A stretch of 64,000 bases of DNA from Pycnopodia helianthoides (lineage: Eukaryota; Echinodermata; Asteroidea; Forcipulatida; Asteriidae): assembly GCA_032158295.1 (NCBI GenBank), contig CM063258.1, positions 12,251,703-12,315,702 on the forward strand, in the 5' to 3' direction. Under the pieces are notes generated by a model. That model was given only the letters and a program-made list of their open reading frames with translations. It was not told the origin of the DNA and searched no databases. The number at the start of each line of letters is the position of its first letter. Positions within the stretch are counted from its first letter, which is position 1. Position numbers and translations under genes: made by a program. Below, piece after piece: positions 1-10,739 of this stretch.

Positions 1-300
1 CGAGACAAGTCCATGACTGAAAAAGTTTGAGGATCGGATGTTTTCTTCTAGAGATATGGTGATAACAAGATTGGCTAATTAAATATTCACACGGCTGTCA
101 CGTGAATAATTAATTAAGAATTTTAATCTATTTACATCTAAAATTTAAGTCAGAGCATAAGCTTTAATATGGTAAATGATTTGTCTACTTTTGATAATTT
201 GAAGGGAGACATATGGCTTCTTAAAGAGACACAGGTTAAGTCAATACGATTTTAGGGAAAGAAAGAATAATAATAATAATAATAATAAAAAGAATAAAAA
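1..300. other. Non-coding, AT-rich; (taa)n near 271-290
   Basis: No coding signal was recognised. A short taa/aat microsatellite leads into the hairpin repeats at 301. Confidence 0.5.
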
Positions 301-540
301 TCTCGACGATTACAATAGCTGTTCCGCCCTAACAGGTCGGAACAGCTAATAAAAATCTCGACGATTACAATAGCTGTTCCGCCCTAACAGGTCGGAACAG
401 CTAATAATAATAAAAATAATAAAAATCTCGACGATTACAATAGCTGTTCCGCCCTAACAGGTCGGAACAGCTAGTAAAAAGAATAAAAATCTCGACGATT
501 ACAATAGCTGTTCCGCCCTAACAGGTCGGAACAGCTAATA
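301..540. repeat. Four copies of a perfect hairpin repeat
   Basis: A unit of about 47 bp starting ctcgacgattacaa holds an inverted repeat TAGCTGTTCCG / CGGAACAGCTA: 11-bp stem, 11-nt loop. Stems are at 316-326/338-348, 371-381/393-403, 441-451/463-473 and 505-515/527-537. The copies are identical and separated by variable A-rich spacers (aataataaaaataataaaaat type). Function unknown. Confidence 0.9.
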
Positions 541-3015
541 AAAATAAGAGATAAAAAAAGTATGTAATCGAAGGACCAGACCACTGCTTGGGGCACACGT
601 CCCACGTACACATCGACATATAACTATTGGGTGTTATAAATACAATGTAAGCCTACCAGAGATTTTCTTAGGCACCACACGGCAAATGAGTATGCATTGC
701 AGTTTCTGTTTAAGGTTTTCTTGACATGGCAAATTAAGTCTAGTAAAGACGACAATTCGTGGTGAAAGAAGAAAGAGAACGATTGGTGCTGACAGCGTCC
801 CAATTGAAGCGTGTAGTAAAAAGCTCATTAATTCATTATAATATCGTGTTCGCAGCCGAAGACCGGCAAAACGTGCTACATGCTCTAATCTAGCGTTTGC
901 AGTAAGACCACTAAACAAACGTTTTTCGATCTAGGGAGATTGATGATGTACTCCTGTTGCACCAAGTACAACAGCAAATGTGATCAAACCAATTAAGGGG
1001 TGGCCGCTTCCTTAAGTTAGTGGTTCAAGTATTAAGCAATTACCAGGCATTTAAGAGATTAAAATGTCCCATTAAATCACGATAGGGATTGTCATTCAGT
1101 CGTGACTTAGTGGCAGATGAAAACACGATTTGAGTGCGCATGTTCAACTCACTATCTTGACCAGTACAGTTGGCGTGTATAGCTCTACGATTACATCGAA
1201 TCATGATCGAATAGTTAACAGCGGTGTATGTTGTGTTCAGAAAATAAATTGTTTACTCACTTTGATACAGCTGCTCAAAATGTCATTGAGAAATTTTAAC
1301 AACTGACATGCTGTTATCTTTGAGAAAATCAGTTCAAACGATTGTATACCTGTCTTTGGTTGTGACTGCGTTTGACTGTAATGGACATTCCAACTGGATC
1401 TCTAACCAGTGGAACACGATTACTGCCACAATCACAATGGGTTTCATCATGAAACTTGGGTTCTATTTGGTCAAGGTTTAATTTATGGAGTTTTTCTATA
1501 GTCCCCAGCACCAGTTTGCATAATGCTTGCTTGGATTTGTTTTATTTACACGTAGGCCTATGGCCCTACTTTTGTGCTTTGTTTTGTATCGTTCAACTAT
1601 GTCTGCTGTATATTATTATTTCAAATCACATAATTATCGTTAGCATTTTCCTTACATTTAGAATGAATGTAGAGTTACTTTTAATTTGTTAATAGTTTGA
1701 GCAGAAATTAGGGTCCGTGACTGCCGGGGCAATCAAAGGTGACAAAGACGAGTTGATACATAAACAGAAACCACTGATGACATGTTTTAACAAATACAAA
1801 ACAGAATGCATGCTCGAAATCGTATAAAACTTAAACATACTTAAATCTCACTGTCAAATTAGGGTCTTATTTTATTAGGTATAGTAGTGACCTGATTTCA
1901 CATTGCTTCTTGTCCATCCTGGAAGTTCAAGTTGAAGACACTCTCTCAATATTTAATTTTCATGTAGGCCTATAATTATGGTTCTTCTTAAATTCACCAA
2001 GTTTATATACTGGCACTTTCATTTCCTGAAATCCTAACACCTAATTTTGTGTTGACATAAAAGCAACAATCTTAGTAAATTTTTTAATTGTTGTTGATTA
2101 ATTCACATGTTCGGTTCAAACTCCAAACGTTGGTGCATTGTGCATGAGGCATCGTTAACTTGCTAGGATATGAGCCTTATACATTTTTTCTGGGAACCAT
2201 AATTGCAAATTGGAAGGTGTGACGCCAAAACAACGGATTCAAAAGTGACGTTTGAACTTTTCCGTGTAAATGCAGCCAAGTGAAAGATCAATACAAAAGT
2301 AATATTTTCGATGGACAAACATTGGTTTTGACGTCAACACTAACTTGTGGGACAGCTGTATATATAAATTGGAGCATCACGAAAACCGATTTCTAACAGT
2401 AAAGATGGGGATTCGAAAGAAAGTATCGCCAAATTGTAGAACAGCATTAAACAGAGAAACGATAATGGATATAAACCAGTCGTGATTTGTATTTAGGTTT
2501 TGTTTTGATTCGAACCATTTTTGTTGATTCGTTTTATATAGTTATTAATCAACTTTATTGGTCCGTCAACCCCCTGGTCCATTTAATTGAAGTCCTCAGT
2601 GTGTAAGCGGGTAGACATCACATCACTTACAAAGTCTCCATGAACCTTTCATAAACCCTTGCTGTTACGGATGATGACGTCATTATCAGTATATTCGAAG
2701 AGGTTAAGGTTCACACTTTATTTTATACATGAACCATGAAGAAATTTTTCTGTCAGGCTGTAGACCCGAAAATATGGCATCGAGTATATGTTTTAACATT
2801 CTTCAACTGCCTGTTTGGACCGGAAAGTAAGTTCACATTGGGTTCGTTTAATGTATAAGTGACTGCCGAATGCAAAGCAGCACCTTGTAAACCCCTTATA
2901 AGGTGATCATAATATGATATTCTATTTGACGTTACAATATTATGGCTAATTATCAAGTGTTGCATGAACAAAACAGTGTTGTATATTGCTTGAACCTAAG
3001 GTTATGGGGTGGTTA
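541..3015. other. No recognisable gene
   Basis: Only short open frames, with no recognised domain on either strand. AT-rich non-coding DNA with scattered 'taggcct' motifs (1553, 1966). Confidence 0.5.
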
Positions 3016-3461
3016 GCCTTTCGTCAAGACCTTCTATACGCTTAGACAAAGCTGTGTTGCGTCGGGAAGGGGAAACCACATGCAGACGCGCGAGTGGTGA
3101 AGCCACGAGGTATTTCCCAACTTGATTTTTACTTATTCATAAAGATTCATGAATATATTCGAACATCAAGTGTCAAACATAAAATTTTCATAATGTTTGT
3201 GCAATTAAGTAAAGTGACTAAAGCTTAACCAATCGCAATGCATAATTGGTTAACGTACTTTGCTGACCCCGTCACTTATGATCGGTTTGCAATTTTGTTA
3301 CCCAGGGAGGATAGCAAAACTCAAGAATGATATATAAAAGAAAGAAACAAATCTGGACAAATTGGAAAAAGCCCCCATGACTTCACCACTCGCACACGTG
3401 TGGTCTCCGGTTCCAATCGTTTTCTAAGCCATGAAGGCCTCGACGAAGGTCTATGTGGGCT
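3016..3461. mobile_element. MITE-like sequence with imperfect terminal inverted repeats
   Basis: The left end (about 3016-3106) and the reverse complement of the right end (about 3375-3461) share 'cgagtggtgaag', 'accaca', 'gcttaga' and 'ttcgtc' in the same order over some 85 bp, with mismatches and small gaps. There is no coding potential between the arms. No target duplication is resolved. Confidence 0.5.
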
Positions 3462-3818
3462 GACGTCAAAACCACCGATCGCCTCTTTCTGTTATATACG
3501 AAAGATTCGACATCTATCAATAAAATAGCTTTACAGTGTACATTCATTGGAATGAGACGGGTGGGCGAAAAGAAGCAACCTCGTTTAACCTGGGTACTCT
3601 ACTCCGTGACGTAATGTGCACAAGGCTGCGTTCAAAATGGTATCAACAGTTTTGGTTACGTGACTAATATAAAACTTTAAGTTATTCTCAAGTTAAGGTT
3701 ACGTTTCCGCGGTGAGGTAGTCAACGCGTCATAGATCATGCAGGCAGAGGCAAATAATCTGTATTTTGTTTTTGTTTTATTATACACTGTATTTAGTTGA
3801 TGTAGCATGTACATTTTT

Positions 3819-3962
3819 ATGTATAATGGAGCTGATTTTCCGAGTAAGAGCATTCTACCTTATTAAACAGGAGCTACTGGTATACTGATCATGTATAATG
3901 GAGCTGATTGTCTGAGTAAGAGCATTCTACCTTATTAAACAGGAGCTACTGGTATACTGATC
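3819..3962. repeat. 72-bp tandem duplication
   Basis: Two adjacent, nearly identical copies (3819-3890 and 3891-3962), each beginning atgtataatggagctgatt and ending ggtatactgatca. They differ at a couple of bases. Confidence 0.9.
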
Positions 3963-4252
3963 ACAAAATGATGAGCGTGTTAAATAGCAGTCTTGTTCGA
4001 CAAAAAAGTAACTCTGTTAAAGAAGTAGACCTAAATTTACATATAATATTGTTTTGAAGATTTATCTAAAAATAACTAATTATTCAAAAGTCGAAACAAT
4101 AATCAATCTTTTTCTGTAAGATCATCATACACTCATTGGTGTTAACATTTTTTAAAAGTTTCAGGACCTAAAACGTTAAAGTTCCGTTGCTACATTACCT
4201 ACCTTTAACAGCGAATCACGTGATTTCCCATTTTGCGTTTTCACGAATTTGC

Positions 4253-4860
4253 GAATCAGCTCTATGCATTGAAACGAGGTTATCAGTGTCTACTCACCTA
4301 CAAACCTAACGAGGAATCAGCTCTATGCATTGAAACGAGGTTATCAGTGTCTACTCACCTACAAACCTAACGAGAAATCAGCTCTATGTATTGAAACGAG
4401 GTTATCAGTGTCTACTCACCTACAAGCCTAACGAGGAATCAGCTCTATGCATTGAAACGAGGTTATCAGTGTCTACTCACCTACAAACCCATCGAGGAAT
4501 CAGCTCTATGCATTGAAACGAGGTTATCAGTGTCTACTCACCTACAAACCCATCGAGGAATCAGCTCTATGCATTGAAACGAGGTTATCAGTGTCTACTC
4601 ACCTACAAACCTAACGAGGAATCAGCTCTATGCATTGAAACGAGGTTATCAGTGTCTACTCACCTACAAACCCATCGAGGAATCAGCTCTATGCATTGAA
4701 ACGAGGTGATCAGTGTCTACTCACCTACAAACTCATCGAGGAATCAGCTCTATGCATTGAAACGAGGTTATCAGTGTCTACTCACCTACAAACTCATCGA
4801 GGAATCAGCTATATGCATTGAAACGAGGTTATCAGTGTCTACTCACCTACAAACGAGTAT
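4253..4860. repeat. 61-bp tandem array, about ten copies
   Basis: The unit begins gaatcagctctatgcattga and ends with a variable segment (acctaacgag, acccatcgag or actcatcgag). Copies start every 61 bp from 4253, and the last is cut at about 4857. There are only a few substitutions per copy, so the expansion is recent. Because 61 is not a multiple of three, frames across it are not protein repeats. Confidence 0.93.
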
Positions 4861-5540
4861 GCTGCTATGAGTCTTTATCCAAGAAGCTAACACAATCAAC
4901 TCAAGAAGGGCAGTCGTTAATTTATCGTAGACAGAATAGATACAACCTTCATATCCTGCTCTTTGGGTGTTTAGAGTTGCCTTCTTTTCGGGGAAGTGAC
5001 GGTGATGGCGTTGGTTTTGCCATTTGCTCATGCACTGCTCATTGCCTTGTGAGAGGTTGATGTATTTAAGTGTTACAATCTCTGACGAAATGACACCATC
5101 GAGTGATCATGCTCCGATAATGACTGGTACTCAGCTGAAGATTCCAAGCAGGTTATGAAGATGAACGGCATCATCAAAGAAACTTGCTCAACATTAAAGT
5201 TTATCATTTCAACAGAAGTCAATGCTTGCATTAAGTGTAGTCAGAAGCATAGTTGAAAGTCATTTTCAACACGACCTCCTACTTTGGGAGGCGCCAACAT
5301 AATTTATGAAACAAATAATGGGGTTAAAGTTCAGACCAAGATCAAGGTTTATCGAGCAGTAATGCTCACATGACCTCACTATTGTATGATGCTTAGACAT
5401 GGACAACATAATTACCGAAGACACCACCAAACATTCGGAACAATTCCATGCCGTGCCAATTATAGGGCTCTTGACTAGAGTGGTGGCTAGTTGATTCAGT
5501 GGCTAGTTGATTTTAATGATGTTATGAATTATATCAAACC
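4861..5540. other. No recognisable gene
   Basis: Short frames only, no recognised domain. Lies between the 61-bp array and the Kolobok-like element. Confidence 0.45.
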
Positions 5541-5544
5541 TTAA

Positions 5545-6266
5545 AGTCACCTGGAAATATATATATATATTTTAAACATAAGAGTTTATGTATATTAACA
5601 ATAAAACAATTTTTTGAGTAATTGTTTGTGAGGATTTATATGTTAAAAAAAATAGATAAAGTCGTTCGGGGGGTGACTCCGCCCATCCCCTTTTGTGACG
5701 TCAATGAAGGCAGACTTCGCCTCGATCGAACATCGACCCCCCTCGAATTTGCTTGCGTTTACCTTGTAAACACACGTGCAAGTAGGTCCCAGTGGTGATC
5801 TTGTACGTTTCGAAAAAGTTTTTTTTTCTTGCATTTTCCGGCCATGCCGACCAGGTGTATTGCTGCTGTATGCAGCTGAACAACTAATGATGGGGTCAGT
5901 CTGCATTTGTTTCCTGCAGATCCTAAGTATAAGCGGTTGTGGGCCGCGAAAGTCAGACTAACAACGTCGTTTTCGGCGCGATGTGCCAGCTAGTATACGC
6001 TAGCTAGTACATGTATACTGTGATGTGGGTGACGTCCGCATACGCACAACATTTTTTTCCTTCAAATATCGTGCCTTGATTGACGTCACGAACAGCGCCA
6101 CCATGTGTCAAGGTAAAGGGGGACATACTCTTAAATTTGTAATTAAAATAAAATAAAAACTAATCTTTAAAAACCTGAGTTAACTGTTTACTCACATTCC
6201 ACTCATCAAAAGACATATATTAATGACAAAAGCTTTTTTCTTTCAAAATACCACTGCCAGGTGCCT
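5545..6266 (+). mobile_element. Kolobok-like DNA element (TTAA target duplication, THAP remnant)
   Basis: The sequence is bounded by TTAA on both sides (5541-5544 and 6267-6270). Its ends are inverted: AGTCACCTGG at 5545-5554 and CCAGGTGCCT at 6257-6266 (9 of 10 paired). TTAA duplications plus a THAP-type DNA-binding domain are the hallmarks of Kolobok transposons (piggyBac shares TTAA but lacks THAP). At 722 bp it is a non-autonomous deletion derivative. It contains a broken THAP exon at 5844-5996 and an AT-rich left end. Confidence 0.65.
5844..5996 (+). pseudogene. THAP zinc-finger remnant with in-frame stop
   Basis: THAP domains are C2CH zinc fingers that bind DNA in P and Kolobok transposases and in host regulators. 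Reading from ATG 5844: MPTRCIAAVCS, stop (TGA 5877-5879), then TTNDGVSLHLFPADPKYKRL and WAAKVRLTT. This fits the THAP layout C-x3-C-S-N...slHlFP.D....W..kvr. The stop replaces the residue after CS, so the copy is dead as it stands, and the frame closes again at about 5994. The second zinc-binding half (C..H) was not found. Confidence 0.65.
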
Positions 6267-6289
6267 TTAAGTTTAATTTTTCAAAATGT

Positions 6290-6870
6290 CATATCCCAAG
6301 AACTACTTCTTACTCAAGCATAATTTTTGCATCAGGTTGTAGATCTGCAAGCCTGCTCAAACTTTTACACAACATTTTGACCTTTACATCTGGTCAAAAC
6401 CTGACGATAAAGTGCACGTATCTGTTGACACACGTTTATAACGCACGATGGTGTAATAAGCGTACAACATACACATGTACATTGTGCAGCATACATTTAC
6501 CGTATGTATATGAATACATTGCACATCGCTGTTACATTTTATATTGACCACCCAAAGACAACCCATCTAATATTTTAAAAGTTCATAACTCCTGAACCAC
6601 AAATTGGATTTTTACACTCCATACATCATTTGAAACTTCTTTAAAAACCAAACAAACGCTACACGGAGTCTGAACCCGTCTGACCTTGGCTTTTGGTTCA
6701 ATCCGGAAGTTGAAGTTAAATGTTTGAAAAATTCATAACTCCTGGACCACACATTAGATTGTTACAATATATGCATCGTTTGGAAGGTATTCAACAACTT
6801 CACGAACACTACACAAAATGTGACCCCGTTTGAACTTGGCTTCCGGTTTAATCCGGAGGTTAAAGTTTAA
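6290..6870. repeat. Dispersed repeat family, copy 1
   Basis: Shares an ordered series of blocks with 42240-42910: 'ttttgcatcag', 'tacatctggtcaaaacc', 'acacatgtaca', 'gaccacccaaag', 'cataactcctgaaccaca', 'cttccggttcaa'. Inside, the block 'attcataactcctg..ccaca' recurs at about 6583 and 6730. No coding potential; superfamily not recognised. Confidence 0.75.
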
Positions 6871-6888
6871 TGTTTGAGTCAGAACTCA

Positions 6889-7086
6889 ATAACTACACAT
6901 TAATTGATAAGGTAGAATGTCGTCATCAATTCATGCAATCGTAATTTTGTGACTTCACTCACGAACACCTTGCTTTTGTAAAATACGCATAACCACACAT
7001 TGATTGATAAGGTAGAGTGTCGTCATCAATTCATCCAATCATCATTTTGTGACATCACTCACGAGCACCTTGTTTTTGTAAAATAC
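6889..7086. repeat. 100-bp direct duplication
   Basis: Copies at 6889-6986 and 6989-7086 begin ataac-acacatt and end cttttgtaaaatac, with about 90% identity. The dispersed repeat lies just before. Confidence 0.85.
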
Positions 7087-7216
7087 AAAAACTGATTGTC
7101 CAGTTTTACTTGATTTCTCTGGATATTATAAAATACCTATAGGCCGGTAGGCCCTATCTACGATGTCTTGGCCATTAAAAGATCAAACTAACATTATTAT
7201 TTGAAGGTGGTCATAT

Positions 7217-7300
7217 ATTGGTTTTTGTCAACGCACAGCTGATTTATAGCCAAAACTACAAAGCAAGATACAATAAAAGTCGAATATGAAACTTTCTGCT
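7217..7300. repeat. Left copy of a direct repeat flanking the 31-bp minisatellite
   Basis: 'attggtttttgtc.acg...gctgatttat' through 'acaataaaagtc' is repeated at about 7886-7970, with substitutions. The two copies bracket the minisatellite at 7369-7684. Confidence 0.6.
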
Positions 7301-7368
7301 TATTAAAGTATCTACTTGGCCTGAGAAAACAGCAAAAACAAAAAATGTCACGGTATTGCACTAGAACA

Positions 7369-7684
7369 TCGAATCCATCGAGGTGACAGCGGGTAACAAC
7401 CGCATCCATCGAGGTGACAGCGGGTACCAACCGCATCCATCGAGGTGACAGCGGGTACCAACCGCATCCATCGAGGTGACAGCGGGTACCAACCGCATCC
7501 ATCGAGGTGACAGCGGGTACCAACCGCATCCATCGAGGTGACAGCGGGTACCAACCGCATCCATCGAGGTGACAGCGGGTACCAACCGCATCCATCGAGG
7601 TGACAGCGGGTACCAACCGCATCCATCGAGGTGACAGCGGGTACCAACCGCATCCATCGAGGTGACAGCGGGTACCAACCGCAT
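7369..7684. repeat. 31-bp minisatellite, about ten copies
   Basis: Unit: ccatcgaggtgacagcgggt then accaaccgcat. Copies are almost identical; the first has a t-to-a change (gggtaac). Apparent long minus-strand frames with MRLVPAVTSMDAVGTRCHLDG are an artefact: 31 is 1 modulo 3, so each frame cycles through the same peptide. Confidence 0.93.
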
Positions 7685-7885
7685 GTCTGGCCGCATCTCT
7701 GTTTTATGGTGAAAAGTTACCCAAACCATGTTACTTCAAAGGGAATCCTTTCTCAAAATAGTTTATAACAGCTGCACTGCTTCATTACAGAATAACTTTT
7801 AATGGTCATTATTTTTTGGAGTCTTACAAAAGTATGACCCAACCTTTAAAGCACCTTAGAGCCGCCCTTTTAAGGTAAAGTCCTA

Positions 7886-7970
7886 GATTGGTTTTTGTCT
7901 ACGTATTGCTGATTTATCTGCCGAATTATCAATAAAAACAATAAAAGTCACCTGTGAAAGTGTCAGCTGA
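7886..7970. repeat. Right copy of the direct repeat flanking the 31-bp minisatellite
   Basis: See 7217-7300: same orientation, diverged. Confidence 0.55.
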
Positions 7971-7999
7971 ATAGCTTTCAGCATTTACAAATGGACACC

Positions 8000-10675
8000 A
8001 CGGAAAATTGCATCTTCAAAAGGAGAAAGGCAAATTCGGGTTTACAATATCCATTATTAGACTGTAAGTCTCGAGCGTCTTCGAACTTCTGGGACCATCG
8101 TGGTCCCGAAACTTCTGGGTTTTACGTGGGCGGGATTTTGTTTTGTCAATTATTTTAACGTATAGTTTATGACCATGAAAATTATATATGTTGTAGGGAA
8201 TGTAATACTGAGTCATAAACAATATGAACGTAAAATAAATTCACCAAAACGAAGAAAACCCGAGAACAAGTCTTGTCCACCGTTTCCGGTTACTTGTAAA
8301 AAAAAAAAAGAAGAAGAGGATTTTGCCCAACCGACGATTATGTTGTCATTAAACCTATTTTGATGGACGCACAAATTCAGGCGTGATTGGCATAATTATG
8401 GGGTTTGTAAAAACATAAGCATCCTCGTCCCAGCTCTTAAATTTTTTTCAATGTTAATTTGAACAAATTATTTTTTATTATACACAAATTGAAGTTTGAT
8501 TTATAACAACTTACTTTGAGTATTTTTATTTTCAAGAATTTAATATAAATATATTATAAGAAGATTTGAAATCATAGAAAGATATGGTCTTCGTTTAAGT
8601 TGTTTTTATCGATTTCGATATGCGCGAGACTTGCACTGTCTAAAACCAAAACCAACCTTGGACAGTAACAAGTTACACTTCGACGAAATTGACCGAAAGA
8701 CTGTTTTCCTACTGTTCCTCTCAAAATGATGTATAAATATATCGCGAAGACTTTGCCAATGGTCTGTGCAAGTCTCGCGCGTATCGAAACGAGAAAACAC
8801 GTCAAACCAAGAACATATTTTTTTCTGAAATCAAATCTTTGTTTGTAAAATATTTTAAACCATTGTGGTCCCAACCGGGAGCGTCACCAGACAAAACAAC
8901 AAGTCCGGGTAGTGCTAAAAATGGTTGGTTGCAACTTACCTTGTCGGTGAATAACCAAAGCTTTGTCTGTCAACGAGTCGGGTGTAGAAGCAACGTCTGC
9001 CAGGATGTCCCGAATCAAAAACGATCTCTTCGTATAACTATTCATTCTGACGATGATCAAACTAAACAAGGTACCGTAACAGATACGTTCTTCAAAATGA
9101 ATAAGCCTTCTTCCAAAACAAAACTTGAGATGTAGGTCTACGTCAAGATATAAAACTTGATGAGCATGCAGTTTGTCCGATGGTGGGTTTCCTGTCAAAG
9201 GCGTGTAATTTCCTCCAACTGGTAACGGGCTAGGAAACACATTTTCTTTTAGTGCCTTTTAGGTTATACATCATTTTAACTTGGAGAACGTCTTGAACAA
9301 TAACCACGTTTAATTCGTCGCCGTACAAGATTCGCCCCTTTCGATGAAATGCTATACAGGAGGCTATAACCAAGACGACGATGTAGACCGAACGATCACC
9401 ATTCAAGTTAAAGATGGCTCAGTTCCATGCACAATAATGAAGTTCTTAGCAGCTGGACAAGTTATTGAATGCTGTGCTTATTGCTTTCTCGATCGATCGA
9501 TATGTTTTATGTAACGAAAGTTGAAATACTACTGGTTTGTTTGTCCTATTTTCTGTAACGATTGTGACCCAGCTCGTGGACTATTTGTAAAAAAAAAGGT
9601 TTATCGTCACCACCGTTGCCCGTAGTAATAGTACTGCTATTTACCTCACGTACCATTCAACAACTTGGGATGATAATTAAGCTTGTCACGAAGACATTTA
9701 ACCATGTATGATTGAGGCCCATTGACCGCCTTCTTGAAGGCGTTTGTCATCATATACCACGTTTTCACAGCATTAATGGGACGCAGCTAACCAAGACTCC
9801 GTCAGCTAGATATACTGGGTGTTCACGAGTAAATACTTGTTATAATACGGATTGTGATGCTTGTTGGTTGATCGGTCTCCCACGGGAACCCGTTTTCTTC
9901 TGCGTTTTCTGGCTAGCAACATGTAGTCTGACAGCGCACAAGCCATAATTAAGACTGATGTTCCACTTTCAGCACTCGATGTTTGGGATAATTGTCGAAC
10001 CTTGAGACCTGGTAACTAGAAATTGTAAATGGTTAATGTGACGAGAGAGACGAACCGCTCAGCACACGCAATTTAATCCGGAATAGAAAGTGCGGTTGTG
10101 TGCCATAACTAAACCTCACAAAATTGAGCCGTTTATACAAAACAATGACAAGTTCCGAGACTAAGAAGAGGCGGGTGGAGATGGAACTGAAGGGTGTCCT
10201 TGAATACTCTGTTCAACATTGTTCGGTGTTAAAACGAAATTAGAAGAAGAAGAAAATGAATTAATTCATAAATAAGCTCTATTTGTTATTATGATGAAAG
10301 TGTATGGTGAAGGTCGTATAACACAGTAAGAATAGTCCGACAATGTGGTGTATCCTTCACGAAGCAGTGCCCTGCAAAGACAAAGCGTCACTTTTGAATC
10401 ACAAAAAACATCCTGAGTTTTAGATGTTTCAACAAAATGGTCAGTGTTTTACTAAATAGTTTGTGTTTTCAAATTATTAAATTAATGTTCAGAATCGATT
10501 CTGGAATTTTCCCAAAACCATGGCCAGTTTGTTTATGTAGGCCTAAGCCTAAATTGGCAAAAACGTCAGCAAAATCTATTTATGGTATCGTAATTTGTTT
10601 TTCAAAATCTCTTTTTATAACCCTGCGAGCCGAGGCTCCCAATTATAATCTAGCTGACAACTAATGCCTTATTGA
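8000..10675. other. No recognisable gene; one inverted repeat
   Basis: Several frames of 60-120 codons exist on both strands (for example 8884-9240 minus) but none shows a recognised domain or a convincing splice pattern. An inverted repeat at 8610-8791 is listed separately. Confidence 0.45.
8610..8791. repeat. Inverted repeat, 26-bp arms
   Basis: Left arm 8610-8636 contains tgcgcgagacttgcac. The right arm 8766-8791 is its reverse complement with about three mismatches. The spacer is about 130 bp. It could be the core of a small foldback or MITE. Confidence 0.7.
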
Positions 10676-10699
10676 AAGGCACTTATAACTATAGGGCAA
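10676..10699. repeat. Short direct repeat at left flank of the 19-bp minisatellite
   Basis: aaggcacttataactatagg then gcaa; the matching copy is at 13138-13161 (about 20 of 24 bases). Confidence 0.6.
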
Positions 10700-10739
10700 T
10701 TCCTCTAACAGACTTATTAATTCTGTTAGGGGAATGTGT

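Noticed and set aside
4253..4860. Possible CRISPR-like array
   Set aside because: Units are head-to-tail 61-bp repeats with no unique spacers, in an animal genome. The 76-bp satellite was rejected for the same reason.
7197..7729. Three minus-strand frames with MRLVPAVTSMDAVGTRCHLDG repeats
   Set aside because: Artefact of the 31-bp minisatellite; the same peptide appears in every frame.
8572..9240. Minus- and plus-strand frames of 98-118 codons
   Set aside because: No recognised domain, no splice partners, overlapping frames on both strands; likely chance.
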